DNA of 39,416 bases from Chloroflexota bacterium (GTDB lineage: Bacteria > Chloroflexota > Anaerolineae > Aggregatilineales > Phototrophicaceae): the NCBI GenBank assembly GCA_028875245.1, contig JAPPEU010000050.1, forward strand, positions 1-39,416, given 5' to 3'. Under the pieces are notes generated by a model. It saw nothing but the letters and a program-made list of their open reading frames with translations. It did no database searches and was not told the DNA's origin. Each line of letters starts with the position of its first letter. Position 1 is the first letter of the stretch. A program made the position numbers and the translations under genes. This document shows positions 17,281 to 26,168 of this stretch, piece by piece.

Positions 17281-17305
17281 GTAGGGGCGTCTCGCTGAGA
17301 CGCCC
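17281..17305 (+). repeat. REP palindrome 3 (left flank of RAYT)
   Basis: GTAG foot (17281-17284), then GGGCGTCTC, loop GCT and GAGACGCCC: a perfect 9-bp stem. It lies 15 bases before the RAYT start and is the inverted partner of the copy at 17853-17877. Confidence 0.9.
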
Positions 17306-17320
17306 TCCGGAAACCGTGTT

Positions 17321-17848
17321 ATGTACAGTCGCCGGTCGAATCGATTACGAGATTGCGACTACAGGCAACAAGGCGTCTATTTCATTACCATTTGCACACA
17401 CAGACAGGCGTGTTTGTTTGGCGAAGTAATTGACGGGGCGATGCAGCTAAACCAACTTGGCAGAATTGTCGAGCAGGAGTGGCAGCGGACGGCGGTATTG
17501 CGCCCCTATGTAGATCTGGATGCCTTTGTGGTTATGCCCAATCACTTCCACGGAGTCATCGTGATAATGGAAGAGAACACAGCTGCAGGCGGCAGCGCGA
17601 AATTGTTGGCGGCCAGATCCTTGGGTGCAATCATCGGGCAATTTAAGGGCAGCGTTACCAAGCGCATTCGATCCCAAGAGGGATTACAGGGCATAATGGT
17701 TTGGCAACGAAACTATCATGACCATGTCGTCCGCAATGATAAGTCGCTGCAAAATATACGGGAGTACATTGCCTATAATCCAGAGAACTGGGCGAAAGAT
17801 TTTTATTTTGACGACGGGCAGCGTAATGCGGTGGAATGTTTGGCTTGA
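17321..17848 (+). mobile_element. REP-associated tyrosine transposase (RAYT)
   Basis: A complete 175-residue Y1/HUH-type transposase of the IS200-like RAYT (TnpA-REP) group. The opening RRSNRLRDCDYRQQGVYFIT and CLFGEV are typical. The HUH metal site is His-Phe-His in VMPNHFHGVIV, and the catalytic Tyr lies in NYHDHVVRNDKSL, followed by IREYIAYNPENW. RAYTs cut single-stranded DNA at REP hairpins by way of the GTAG foot and are single-copy, vertically kept genes rather than classic insertion sequences. Here the gene is framed by two REPs in inverted orientation with GTAG feet outermost, exactly the expected substrate. It interrupts an ABC transporter locus in the same direction. GGAAA before the ATG is a weak ribosome site. 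Confidence 0.9.
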
Positions 17849-17852
17849 GCGC

Positions 17853-17877
17853 GGGCGTTTCAGCGAAACGCCCCTAC
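17853..17877 (-). repeat. REP palindrome 4 (right flank of RAYT)
   Basis: On the minus strand GTAG (17877-17874) is followed by GGGCGTTTC, loop GCT and GAAACGCCC, a perfect 9-bp stem. Relative to the left copy it has one C-G pair replaced by T-A: a compensatory change with the same loop and foot. Confidence 0.9.
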
Positions 17878-17913
17878 AGCGCCCTGGAGTTGTTGTTCAA
17901 GAAGGAGTGAGAC

Positions 17914-18927
17914 ATGGGCAAATACATAGTTCGAAGGCTCCTGACCGCGATACCGACGATTCTCGTCATTAGTTTCATCATCTTCGCCATCCTCGAATTA
18001 TCCCCGAGCGACCCGACCGGCAACCTGCCGCTGACCATCCCGCCCGAGGTGCGCGCCAAAATCCGCGAGGCGCTCGGCGCCGACGACCCCTTCGTGGTCA
18101 AATATGTCAAGTGGCTGAATCAATTCTTCATCGCCGAACCCTTGAACTTCATTGAGTCCATCACCAATATCACCTTCCCCGGCTCGGAGGAGCGGACGCG
18201 AGTCATCTCCTGGGCGACGCGCGGCCCCGTCATCGATATTATCGCCGAGCGCCTGCCGCAGACGCTTTGGGTGGTTGGCTCGTCTTATATTCTCGGCGTC
18301 TTGATCGCCATCCCCGTCGGCATCTATTCGGCGTATCGGCAGTATTCGATTTTCGACCAGGTTGGCACCTTCCTGATGATGGTCGGCTTCTCGGTGCCGA
18401 CCTTCTTCACCGGCTTGATGTTCATCATCGTCTTCAGCGTCAATCTGAAATGGTTTCCATCGGTCTATGACACCACCCTCGTCGTGACCGATATCGAGAC
18501 ATTGCAGCTGCAGCTGCGGCAGATGATCATGCCGGTCACCGTGCTGACGCTCTACACGACAGCCCAGATGAGCCGCTATACGCGCGCGTCTACGCTGGAG
18601 AACCTGCAGCAGGATTTCATCCGCACGGCGCGTTCCAAAGGCTTGACCGAACGCGTGGTCGTCAGCCGCCATGTCGTGCGCAACAGTTTGATACCGGTGG
18701 TCACATTGATCGCGCTGGGCATCCCGGGCATCTTCGCCGGCGCGCTCATCACCGAGCAGATTTTCCGCGTCAATGGCATTGGCCAGTATTTGATCATCGC
18801 CATTCAAGGCGGCGACCTGCCAACGGTGCAAACGGTCACCTTCATTTTCGCCGTGCTGGTGGTGCTGTTCAATATCGTCGCCGATGTCCTCTACGGCATT
18901 CTCGATCCACGCGTCACCTACACCTAA
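17914..18927 (+). CDS. ABC permease, OppB/DppB type
   Basis: A 337-residue membrane subunit of a peptide-type ABC importer (binding-protein-dependent inner-membrane component). It has the N-terminal helix with MGKYIVRRLLTAIPTILVIS, a large loop to residue ~105, then five helices with the coupling (EAA-like) loop at TARSKGLTERVVVSRHVVRN, where the ATPase docks. AAGGAGTG lies seven bases before the ATG. It pairs with the next gene to form the heterodimeric channel, and the binding proteins upstream should deliver to it. No ATPase gene lies in the cluster. Confidence 0.93.
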   Translation: MGKYIVRRLLTAIPTILVISFIIFAILELSPSDPTGNLPLTIPPEVRAKIREALGADDPFVVKYVKWLNQFFIAEPLNFIESITNITFPGSEERTRVISWATRGPVIDIIAERLPQTLWVVGSSYILGVLIAIPVGIYSAYRQYSIFDQVGTFLMMVGFSVPTFFTGLMFIIVFSVNLKWFPSVYDTTLVVTDIETLQLQLRQMIMPVTVLTLYTTAQMSRYTRASTLENLQQDFIRTARSKGLTERVVVSRHVVRNSLIPVVTLIALGIPGIFAGALITEQIFRVNGIGQYLIIAIQGGDLPTVQTVTFIFAVLVVLFNIVADVLYGILDPRVTYT

Positions 18928-18948
18928 ACCGCATGAGGGGCTGAGACT

Positions 18949-19878
18949 ATGACCGCTAAAGCGAAGACGAAACCGGCGCAACTCGAAGCGGTGGAGATGC
19001 AGCAGGCGCGCACTTTCATCGGCGATGCCTGGAATCAATTCCGCAAACACAGGCTGGCGATGATCGCCATAGGCGTACTGTCTGTCATTATTCTCGGCGT
19101 TCTGATCGGTCCGCTGCTATGGACGCTGGATCCCGAATACATCGACATCGTCGCCGCTTATCAGCTCTCGTCGCCGGAGCATCCCTGGGGCACCGACAGC
19201 CTGGGGCGGGACACGCTGGCGCGCGCGCTGCAAGGCGGCCGCGTGTCACTCATGATCGGCATTTCCGCCATGCTGGTGTCGATCACGATTGGCACGGTCA
19301 TCGGCTTGGCCTCGGGTTACTTCCGCCGCCTCGATAACCCGCTGATGCGCATGACCGATATCTTCATCGCCCTGCCGCAGCTGCCGCTTCTGCTGGTGCT
19401 GATGATGCTCTTCCGCGAACCGCTGAAAGCGGCCTTCGGCGTTGAAGGCGGCGTCTTCCTGTTGATGGTCTCCGTCATCGGCGGCTTGCAGTGGATGCCG
19501 ACGGCGCGTCTCGTGCGTGGTGAAGTGCTCACGGTGAAATCGCGCGAATTCATCACCGCCGCCACCGCCGTCGGCTCGCAAGACGGCCGTATCCTCACCA
19601 GCCACATCCTGCCCAACGTGATGAGCCCGGTCATCGTCGCCGCTACCTTCAGCATCGCCAGCGCGATCATCACCGAATCGGCGCTCTCCTTTCTCGGTTT
19701 GGGCTTCCCGCCCGATTTTCCCACCTGGGGGCGCCTGCTCTTTGACGGCAAGGATTATCTGACGATCACCTGGACGCTGGTATTCTGGCCCGGCCTGCTG
19801 ATCTCGCTGACCGTGCTCTGCGTCAACTTCATCGGCGATGGCTTGCGCGACGCGCTGGATCCAAGGCTGCGGAAGTGA
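18949..19878 (+). CDS. ABC permease, OppC/DppC type
   Basis: A 309-residue partner permease, with the OppC-type N terminus (FIGDAWNQFRKHRLAMIAIG) and a periplasmic WGTDSLGRDTLARALQG, the hallmark of DppC/OppC proteins. Further helices follow, and the coupling loop lies around REFITAATAVGSQDGRILTSHILPN. It begins 21 bases after the OppB-type gene, preceded by GAGGGG. The transcript ends at the hairpin at 19906-19936, so the expected OppD/OppF ATPases are not encoded in this operon and must be supplied from elsewhere. Confidence 0.93.
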   Translation: MTAKAKTKPAQLEAVEMQQARTFIGDAWNQFRKHRLAMIAIGVLSVIILGVLIGPLLWTLDPEYIDIVAAYQLSSPEHPWGTDSLGRDTLARALQGGRVSLMIGISAMLVSITIGTVIGLASGYFRRLDNPLMRMTDIFIALPQLPLLLVLMMLFREPLKAAFGVEGGVFLLMVSVIGGLQWMPTARLVRGEVLTVKSREFITAATAVGSQDGRILTSHILPNVMSPVIVAATFSIASAIITESALSFLGLGFPPDFPTWGRLLFDGKDYLTITWTLVFWPGLLISLTVLCVNFIGDGLRDALDPRLRK

Positions 19879-19905
19879 TTCGACTAAGGCATGTCTGATT
19901 GCTAG

Positions 19906-19936
19906 GAGCGCGTCAGAATGGCGCGTTCTTTGTTTT
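19906..19936 (+). terminator. Terminator after the OppC-type gene
   Basis: GAGCGCG (19906-19912) pairs with CGCGTTC (19922-19928, one G-U) across a 9-base loop and is followed by TTTGTTTT. It closes the transporter operon. Confidence 0.75.
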
Positions 19937-19964
19937 GATTTCGACAATCTGTTTGATATACAAT
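19935..19964 (+). promoter_or_regulatory. Candidate promoter of MmeI-like gene
   Basis: TTGATT (19935-19940), 18 bases, then TACAAT (19959-19964), about 22 bases before the start codon at 19987. An alternative -10 TATACA begins at 19957 with a 16-base spacer. Confidence 0.45.
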
Positions 19965-19986
19965 TGTTCTATTGAAGGGAGCATGA

Positions 19987-22866
19987 ATGTCGATAGAACA
20001 GTCATTGCGCGAATTCGTCGAGTGGTGGCGGGAACACATAACGGGTGACGAAAAAGGCGAAGCGCAAATCTTCCTGGATCATTTGATGCGCGCCTTTGGT
20101 CACGCCGGCGCTTTGGAAGCCGGTCGATACGAGGAGCGGGTTCGACGCCGTCGTAATGGTAAGACGACCGTCTCTTTCGCCGACTACTTGATTCCCAAGC
20201 GTGTTCTCATCGAGATGAAGAAACGAGGTGAAGACCTTAGGAAACACTATGTGCAACTGGAGGAATACTGGAAGAGCCTCGAAAGCAATTTCCGTCCGCG
20301 TTACGCGATATTGTGCGACTTTGATGAAATCTGGATATTTGATTTTCACACGCAATTCTACGATCCGGTAGATGTTGTTAAAGTTGACGAGTTGCCAAGC
20401 GAGCGGCACAATGCCCTCTCCTTCTTGGGCCCAAGACACTATAAAGCGCCAGTTTTCAAGAATAATCGCGTAGAAGTGACAAAAGACGCGGCATTTCAGT
20501 TGGCGGAGTTATTCCATTCATTGGAAGACGCGGTCGATGGGGCAATAGCATTGCGCTTTACTTTGCAGTGCATGGTAGCTCTCTTCGCCGAAGATGTCGG
20601 CCTGCTGCCGCCGGCCACGCTGCTCAACATTGTCGAAGATAGCCGTCACCGGAGAAACGCCACCGATAACTCACATGATCTAATGGCTCTGCTCTTTACG
20701 ATGATGAACTATCCCAAACACGTCCGCCGCGCCGGACGATTTGGACAAGTGGACTACTTCAATGGAGGCATCTTTCAGGAAGTCCATCCTGTCTTTTTGA
20801 GCGGGCAGCAACTCCACCGGCTTGAGAGTGCCTGTCGTGAAGACTGGTCGAGAATTCGCCCGTCGATTTTTGGCAATATATTCGAATACAGCATGGACAA
20901 GAGAGAACGCCACCGCGAAGGCGCACACTACACCAGCGAGCTCGACATCAAACGCATCGTCGACCCCGTCATCGCCGAGCCTTGGCGCAACGACATAGAT
21001 TCAGTAAATGAATTGTCCAACGCCTTAAGACTTTATGACGACCTGTGTAATTATGTGGTCTTGGACCCGGCGTGCGGCTCAGGCAACTTTCTGTTTGTAG
21101 CCTACCGAGAAATGAAAGCGCTGGAATCGGAGTTGCGCGAACGAATCGTCGAGCTTGGCGGCGACCTCTTGCAGTTGACGCGGCGCGTGACAGCAAAACA
21201 ATTTTACGGCTACGACATCAACGGATTCGCGGTCGAGTTGGCAAAGGTCTCGCTCATGATCGCGAAAAAACTTGCGGCCGACGAGTTTGACACCAATGAA
21301 GAACCGCTTCCGCTGGACAACCTCGACGACAACATCAAAGTGGAAGACGCGCTCTTCAACGAGTGGGTTGAGTTTGATGCTTGCATTGGCAACCCGCCTT
21401 ATTTGGGTTTTCGAGAAAGGCGAAAAGAACACAGCATTGCTTATACGAGTGCCGTGCAAGATGCTTTCAGTGAAGTTCACGGTCAAGCTGATTTCTGTGT
21501 ATATTGGTTTCGCAAGGCGCATGACAATATGAAAGCAAGTGCGCGAGCGGGATTAGTCGGTACCAACACTATTCGCCAGAATTATTCGCGTATGGGAAGT
21601 CTCGATTACATCGTAGGAAACGACGGGGTTATCTATGATGCAGTATCGTCTATACCTTGGTCAGGAGAAGCGAAGGTGCATGTGTCCATTGTCAATTGGA
21701 CAAAAGGCGCTCCGCCATTTATGCCGCGACGATTGCATTTGTTCACAGGTCAGAATGAAGCGGATGAGTACGTTTTCAGAACAGTAGACAAGAGTGAGAT
21801 AAACACTTCTTTATCGGAGAAAGTGGATGTGAGTGGAGCGCAAAAACTGCGTGCAAACACGAGTCCCAAGCGAGTATTTAGTGGAAACATAACAGGAAGC
21901 CCTGGCTTTTTGATACCTGTTGCAAAGGCCGAACAGTTGGTAAAACGTGACAGACGCAATCGCCAAGCACTAGTACCATATCTAATTGGAAGGGACTTGG
22001 TTGGATACCCGAGAGGACTGCCCAGCCGCTATGTGATTGACTTCAATGACCTGGACATTATCGAGATTCGTAACTTTCCAGATCTTTACAGAATAATCTC
22101 AGATACAGTCTTGCCAGTTAGACAACAGAAAGCAAATGCTGAAATCCGGAAAAACAAAGAGGCTGTAGCGGCAAACCCGGACTCCAATGTAAACAGCGTT
22201 CAGCAGCAGCGGCTAACAAAGTGGTGGACTCATAACAACAGGCAAGCGGAATTATCCAATTACCTTAAAACGATTGATCGCTACATATGCTGCTCTCAAG
22301 TTACTAAGCGCCCCATTTTTGATTTTGTTGCCACAAAAATTTGTCCCAGCAATATGTTGAAAGTATTCGCGTTTGAAGATGACTATACCTTTGGCATATT
22401 GCAATCAGACGTGCATTGGCAATGGTTTGTCGAGAAAGCGTCAACTCTGAAAGCGGATTATCGCTATACCTCTCACAGTGTTTTTGATACGTTTCCATTC
22501 CCGCAGCATCCATTGCCTGCTCAAATCAGATCAGTAGCCGTTGCGGGCCGCGACTTACACGAATACCGCCGAGACCACATGATGCTCAACGAAACGCTGT
22601 CTCTGCGATCTATGTATCAGTCATTGGAAGAACCCGGCGACAACCCCCTCCGCACCCTCCACGCCACCCTTGACGCGGCTGTCCTCGCCGTCTACGGCTT
22701 CGACCCAGACCGCGACATCCTCGAACAACTGCTCGCTCTCAATTTCGAAGTCGCCGCCAGAATTGAAGCTGGCGAACAAGTAACCGCGCCCGGCATTCCA
22801 TCAGATTATCCCAACCCGGACGAACTCGTCAGCGACGGCTGCATCCAACCACCCGACCTATTCTAG
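19987..22866 (+). CDS. MmeI-like (type IIL) fused restriction-modification enzyme
   Basis: A 959-residue single-chain enzyme that both cuts and methylates DNA. The N-terminal nuclease has Asp66, nine residues, Glu76-x-Lys78 (in LIEMKKR), the same spacing as I recall for MmeI (D70-x9-E80-x-K82). A helical linker leads to the gamma-class methyltransferase with AdoMet motif LDPACGSGNF (359-368) and catalytic NPPY (469-472, adenine type). The target-recognition domain follows to about residue 840 (DTFPFPQ), then a C-terminal helical part. Modification is likely on one strand only, as in MmeI. AAGGGAG precedes the ATG by eight bases. The target-recognition part is visibly richer in AT than the ends, consistent with exchange of specificity. 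Recognition site unknown. Confidence 0.88.
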   Translation: MSIEQSLREFVEWWREHITGDEKGEAQIFLDHLMRAFGHAGALEAGRYEERVRRRRNGKTTVSFADYLIPKRVLIEMKKRGEDLRKHYVQLEEYWKSLESNFRPRYAILCDFDEIWIFDFHTQFYDPVDVVKVDELPSERHNALSFLGPRHYKAPVFKNNRVEVTKDAAFQLAELFHSLEDAVDGAIALRFTLQCMVALFAEDVGLLPPATLLNIVEDSRHRRNATDNSHDLMALLFTMMNYPKHVRRAGRFGQVDYFNGGIFQEVHPVFLSGQQLHRLESACREDWSRIRPSIFGNIFEYSMDKRERHREGAHYTSELDIKRIVDPVIAEPWRNDIDSVNELSNALRLYDDLCNYVVLDPACGSGNFLFVAYREMKALESELRERIVELGGDLLQLTRRVTAKQFYGYDINGFAVELAKVSLMIAKKLAADEFDTNEEPLPLDNLDDNIKVEDALFNEWVEFDACIGNPPYLGFRERRKEHSIAYTSAVQDAFSEVHGQADFCVYWFRKAHDNMKASARAGLVGTNTIRQNYSRMGSLDYIVGNDGVIYDAVSSIPWSGEAKVHVSIVNWTKGAPPFMPRRLHLFTGQNEADEYVFRTVDKSEINTSLSEKVDVSGAQKLRANTSPKRVFSGNITGSPGFLIPVAKAEQLVKRDRRNRQALVPYLIGRDLVGYPRGLPSRYVIDFNDLDIIEIRNFPDLYRIISDTVLPVRQQKANAEIRKNKEAVAANPDSNVNSVQQQRLTKWWTHNNRQAELSNYLKTIDRYICCSQVTKRPIFDFVATKICPSNMLKVFAFEDDYTFGILQSDVHWQWFVEKASTLKADYRYTSHSVFDTFPFPQHPLPAQIRSVAVAGRDLHEYRRDHMMLNETLSLRSMYQSLEEPGDNPLRTLHATLDAAVLAVYGFDPDRDILEQLLALNFEVAARIEAGEQVTAPGIPSDYPNPDELVSDGCIQPPDLF

Positions 22867-22878
22867 CGAGACCCAACC

Positions 22879-23457
22879 ATGCCCTATATCCGCCAAATCA
22901 CCATCGACCAAGCCACTGGGCTGGTCAAAAAAGAACTCCAAAAAGCGGTCGCTCGCGCCGGCCGCGTCTGGAATATCGTGCAGATCATGTCCCTGAACGG
23001 GCGTGTCATGAAATCGGCGATGGAAATGTACGGCGCCACCATGTTCGCCCAATCGCCCCTGACGCGGCGGCAGCGCGAGATGCTCGCCGTTGTCGTCAGC
23101 AAAGCCAACCACTGCGTCTACTGAATTCGCTCGCATGCCCATGACCTCCGGGCTGAGGTCGATGATTTCGCCGATGATGAAGCGGCCGACGCCTTCGTCG
23201 ATGCCATCGCTCGCGATTGGCGGACCGCGCCCCTGAACGAAATCGATCGCGCCCTTTGCGCTTATGCCGAGAAACTGACCCGCGCGCCCTCGGCCATGGG
23301 CGAGGCGGATGTGGAAGGCCTGCGGGCGGCCGGCCTGGACGATGTCGCCATTCACGACGCGACGCAGATCATCGGCTTCTTCAATTACATCAATCGCGTG
23401 GCCGACGCCTTGGGTGTGCAGCCGGAGGACTTCGTCCGCCCCTGGGGTGAAGACTAA
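22879..23457 (+). CDS. AhpD-family selenoprotein (CxxU, TGA read as Sec)
   Basis: A 192-residue alkylhydroperoxidase AhpD/carboxymuconolactone-decarboxylase-like protein, of the peroxidase-related kind, if the in-frame TGA at 23122-23124 is read as selenocysteine (residue 82). The frame continues cleanly from 22879 to the TAA at 23455. The redox motif fits the AhpD consensus E-x11-C-x-x-C-x3-H exactly: Glu67, Cys79-Val-Tyr-Sec82, His86, with Sec in the place of the second (resolving or attacking) Cys. The part after TGA (IRSHAHDLRAEVDDF through IIGFFNYINRVADALG to PWGED) is the normal C-terminal half of the family. A SECIS-like hairpin follows the TGA and tRNA-Sec is encoded at 7670-7765. Expected role: thiol/selenol-based peroxide or organic hydroperoxide reduction in the cytoplasm. 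Without this reading the locus would look like an 81-residue fragment. Confidence 0.9.
23143..23160 (+). promoter_or_regulatory. Bacterial SECIS-like hairpin
   Basis: GACCTC (23143-23148), loop CGGGCT and GAGGTC (23155-23160) form a perfect 6-bp stem inside the coding region, extendable by a U-G pair. There are 24 bases from the TGA to the loop, and the second loop base is G. This fits the known bacterial SECIS rules (short upper stem, G among the first two loop bases, loop 16-37 bases after the UGA), through which SelB delivers Sec-tRNA. Confidence 0.8.
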
Positions 23458-23560
23458 GCGAATCACATCTAGCGCCGCCCGCAACTGCGCAAGAATCAGA
23501 GTGTTCCGCCGGGGCGCCGGGTTTATGATGGGCTTACTGAACACGGGTGGAGTAGCGGAC

Positions 23561-24439
<879 letters not shown>

Positions 24440-24516
24440 CCAGGGCTTGCGGATCTTCCTGATTTTATGGGCGCAATACGAAGACGAGCAACTGGTCGGC
24501 GCGCGCTCAGCCTGAA

Positions 24517-25011
24517 TTAGTCCGTCTCCATGCTGTCAAAGAACTCAGGCGGCTTGGAGCCGATGAAGGCGAGTACTTTGTCGATGTCGTATCCCACCTG
24601 CTCCAGGAAGCCGAGGATGTCGATGAGCACCCAGTTCTCCGCCAACTTATCGCCCTCGACGCGCCAGAAATCCATGTAGCGCAACTTGATTGGTTTTCCG
24701 CTGGCAGGGATGCCGAACCAGTCCCCGGTGTGGGTGGCATGCTGATAGCCGTGCGCGGCTACATAGTCCCCTTCCGCGATGCGGATCTCGTCGCGCGCCA
24801 CTTTGTCGGGAATCGCATTGATGGCGGGCCGGCGCAGCACCTCCTCAAACTCCTTGATGCCGCGCAGGGTGCCGATTCCCGCTGGACCGTACCAGGCCAT
24901 GTCCTCGGTCCAAAACTCCTCCATAATCCCGAGCACACTCTTGTTGAGAGCGGCATACAAACGTTCAATCAGTTCCTTGTTCTTTTCTTCTTTGCTTTTT
25001 TCGCTAGCCAT
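24517..25011 (-). CDS. SnoaL-like (NTF2-fold) protein
   Basis: A 164-residue protein of the SnoaL/ester-cyclase-like group with the NTF2 cone fold: an N-terminal helix (NKELIERLYAALN), MEEFWTEDMAWYGPAGIGTLRGIKEFE, and strands ending FWRVEGDKLAENWVLIDILGFLEQVG. Members are small hydrolase-, cyclase- or isomerase-like enzymes, or binding proteins, often in catabolic clusters. GGAGATG precedes the ATG. It follows the sugar-type ABC genes in the same direction after 151 bases. A decayed copy of its 3' end lies at 28494-28558, upstream of the same operon. Confidence 0.8.
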   Translation of the reverse strand: MASEKSKEEKNKELIERLYAALNKSVLGIMEEFWTEDMAWYGPAGIGTLRGIKEFEEVLRRPAINAIPDKVARDEIRIAEGDYVAAHGYQHATHTGDWFGIPASGKPIKLRYMDFWRVEGDKLAENWVLIDILGFLEQVGYDIDKVLAFIGSKPPEFFDSMETD

Positions 25012-25162
25012 ATCTTCATCTCCTTCGCTGTTAGTTTGATAAATGCCCGTACCTGCCCCGGTGACGCCTATTGCCTGACAGACGCAACCCTAGCGAGGGG
25101 ATCTACACAGGGCAGGATCGGTAACTCGCGAACGGCATTCCCGGCGACTCCCCGCGTCTGGC

Positions 25163-26167
25163 TCATCCCTTTACTGCACCGGCCGACAAGCCCTTCACCA
25201 GTTGCTTCTGGAAGAAGAGAATGACCAGCACGATCGGGATGGTGCTGGACACGGCCGCTGCCGCCTGCATTGCAATCTGGCCTGGCATCTGCGCGCCGCC
25301 GATATACTGGACCATCGCCAAGGGCAGTGTCCATTTTGACTGCGTGAGTATTCTCACCAACAAGAACTCGTGGTAAGCGAGCAATAGTGTGAACAGCGCC
25401 GTCGAGAAAATGCCCGGCCACATGATCGGGGTGATCACCTTTAGGAAGGCCCCAAGCCGGGAGGCGCCGTCGATCATGGCTGCGTCCTCGATCTCCCGCG
25501 GTATGTCCATGAAGAAGCTGCGCAACAACCAGATCGTGAATGGTTGGTTTACCGCGACCAGCGCGATTATCACTAGGAAGTAGGTGTCGTGCAGGCCACT
25601 GATCCTGCCCATCCAATAGAAGGGAAGCAAGAACGCCATTCTGGGCAGGGCGCGAAAAGCGAGCGCCACGAGCAAAATTACCACGCCAGACATCCCGGAG
25701 TAGCGCGCCAGCGCATAACCGGAAAGACAACCAATGCTGACCGAGAAGATGACCGCCCCCGCGCTCACGATCAGCGAATTCACAAAGTAATCATAGAACT
25801 TTGCCGTATCCACGATCTTGGGAATGCCCCAAATGATCACGATTACAGCACCCAGGATGCCGGCGTAGACGATGTTTCGCGGGATGGGCAGTCTTCGCGC
25901 AAAGACAGCAAGGAGTACCAGGACGACGACGGCCATCAGTCCAATTAAGAGCACCGCGAGGTTGTCTGGGCTTGAATCCAACCACAGACGGCCATAGCTC
26001 TCGAGTGTCGGCTTGAATACGAACAGCGGGGCGCGTGCGGCCGCCTGCCGCTGCGTCTTGAAGGACTGGAGCGTTATCCAGAGGATGGGGACGACGCTCC
26101 ACAGCAGGAACATTATCAGCAAGGCGTAGATGACGAACCGGCCGACTGGGTTCGTGACAGGGCGCAT
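25163..26167 (-). CDS. ABC sugar-type permease, MalG-like
   Basis: A 334-residue membrane subunit of a carbohydrate-type (CUT1) ABC importer. A first helix near the N terminus is followed by an unusually long insert with two extra hydrophobic segments before the conserved core (residues ~80-120). The core carries the coupling loop EDAAMIDGASRLGAFLKVITP. The ATG at 26167 is preferred over 26182 because GAGGAA lies eight bases before it and it then starts one base after the partner's TGA. It forms a channel with the MalF-like protein. The ATPase (MalK/MsmK type) is not encoded here; in this importer type a shared ATPase is common. Confidence 0.88.
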   Translation of the reverse strand: MRPVTNPVGRFVIYALLIMFLLWSVVPILWITLQSFKTQRQAAARAPLFVFKPTLESYGRLWLDSSPDNLAVLLIGLMAVVVLVLLAVFARRLPIPRNIVYAGILGAVIVIIWGIPKIVDTAKFYDYFVNSLIVSAGAVIFSVSIGCLSGYALARYSGMSGVVILLVALAFRALPRMAFLLPFYWMGRISGLHDTYFLVIIALVAVNQPFTIWLLRSFFMDIPREIEDAAMIDGASRLGAFLKVITPIMWPGIFSTALFTLLLAYHEFLLVRILTQSKWTLPLAMVQYIGGAQMPGQIAMQAAAAVSSTIPIVLVILFFQKQLVKGLSAGAVKG

Positions 26168-26168
26168 G

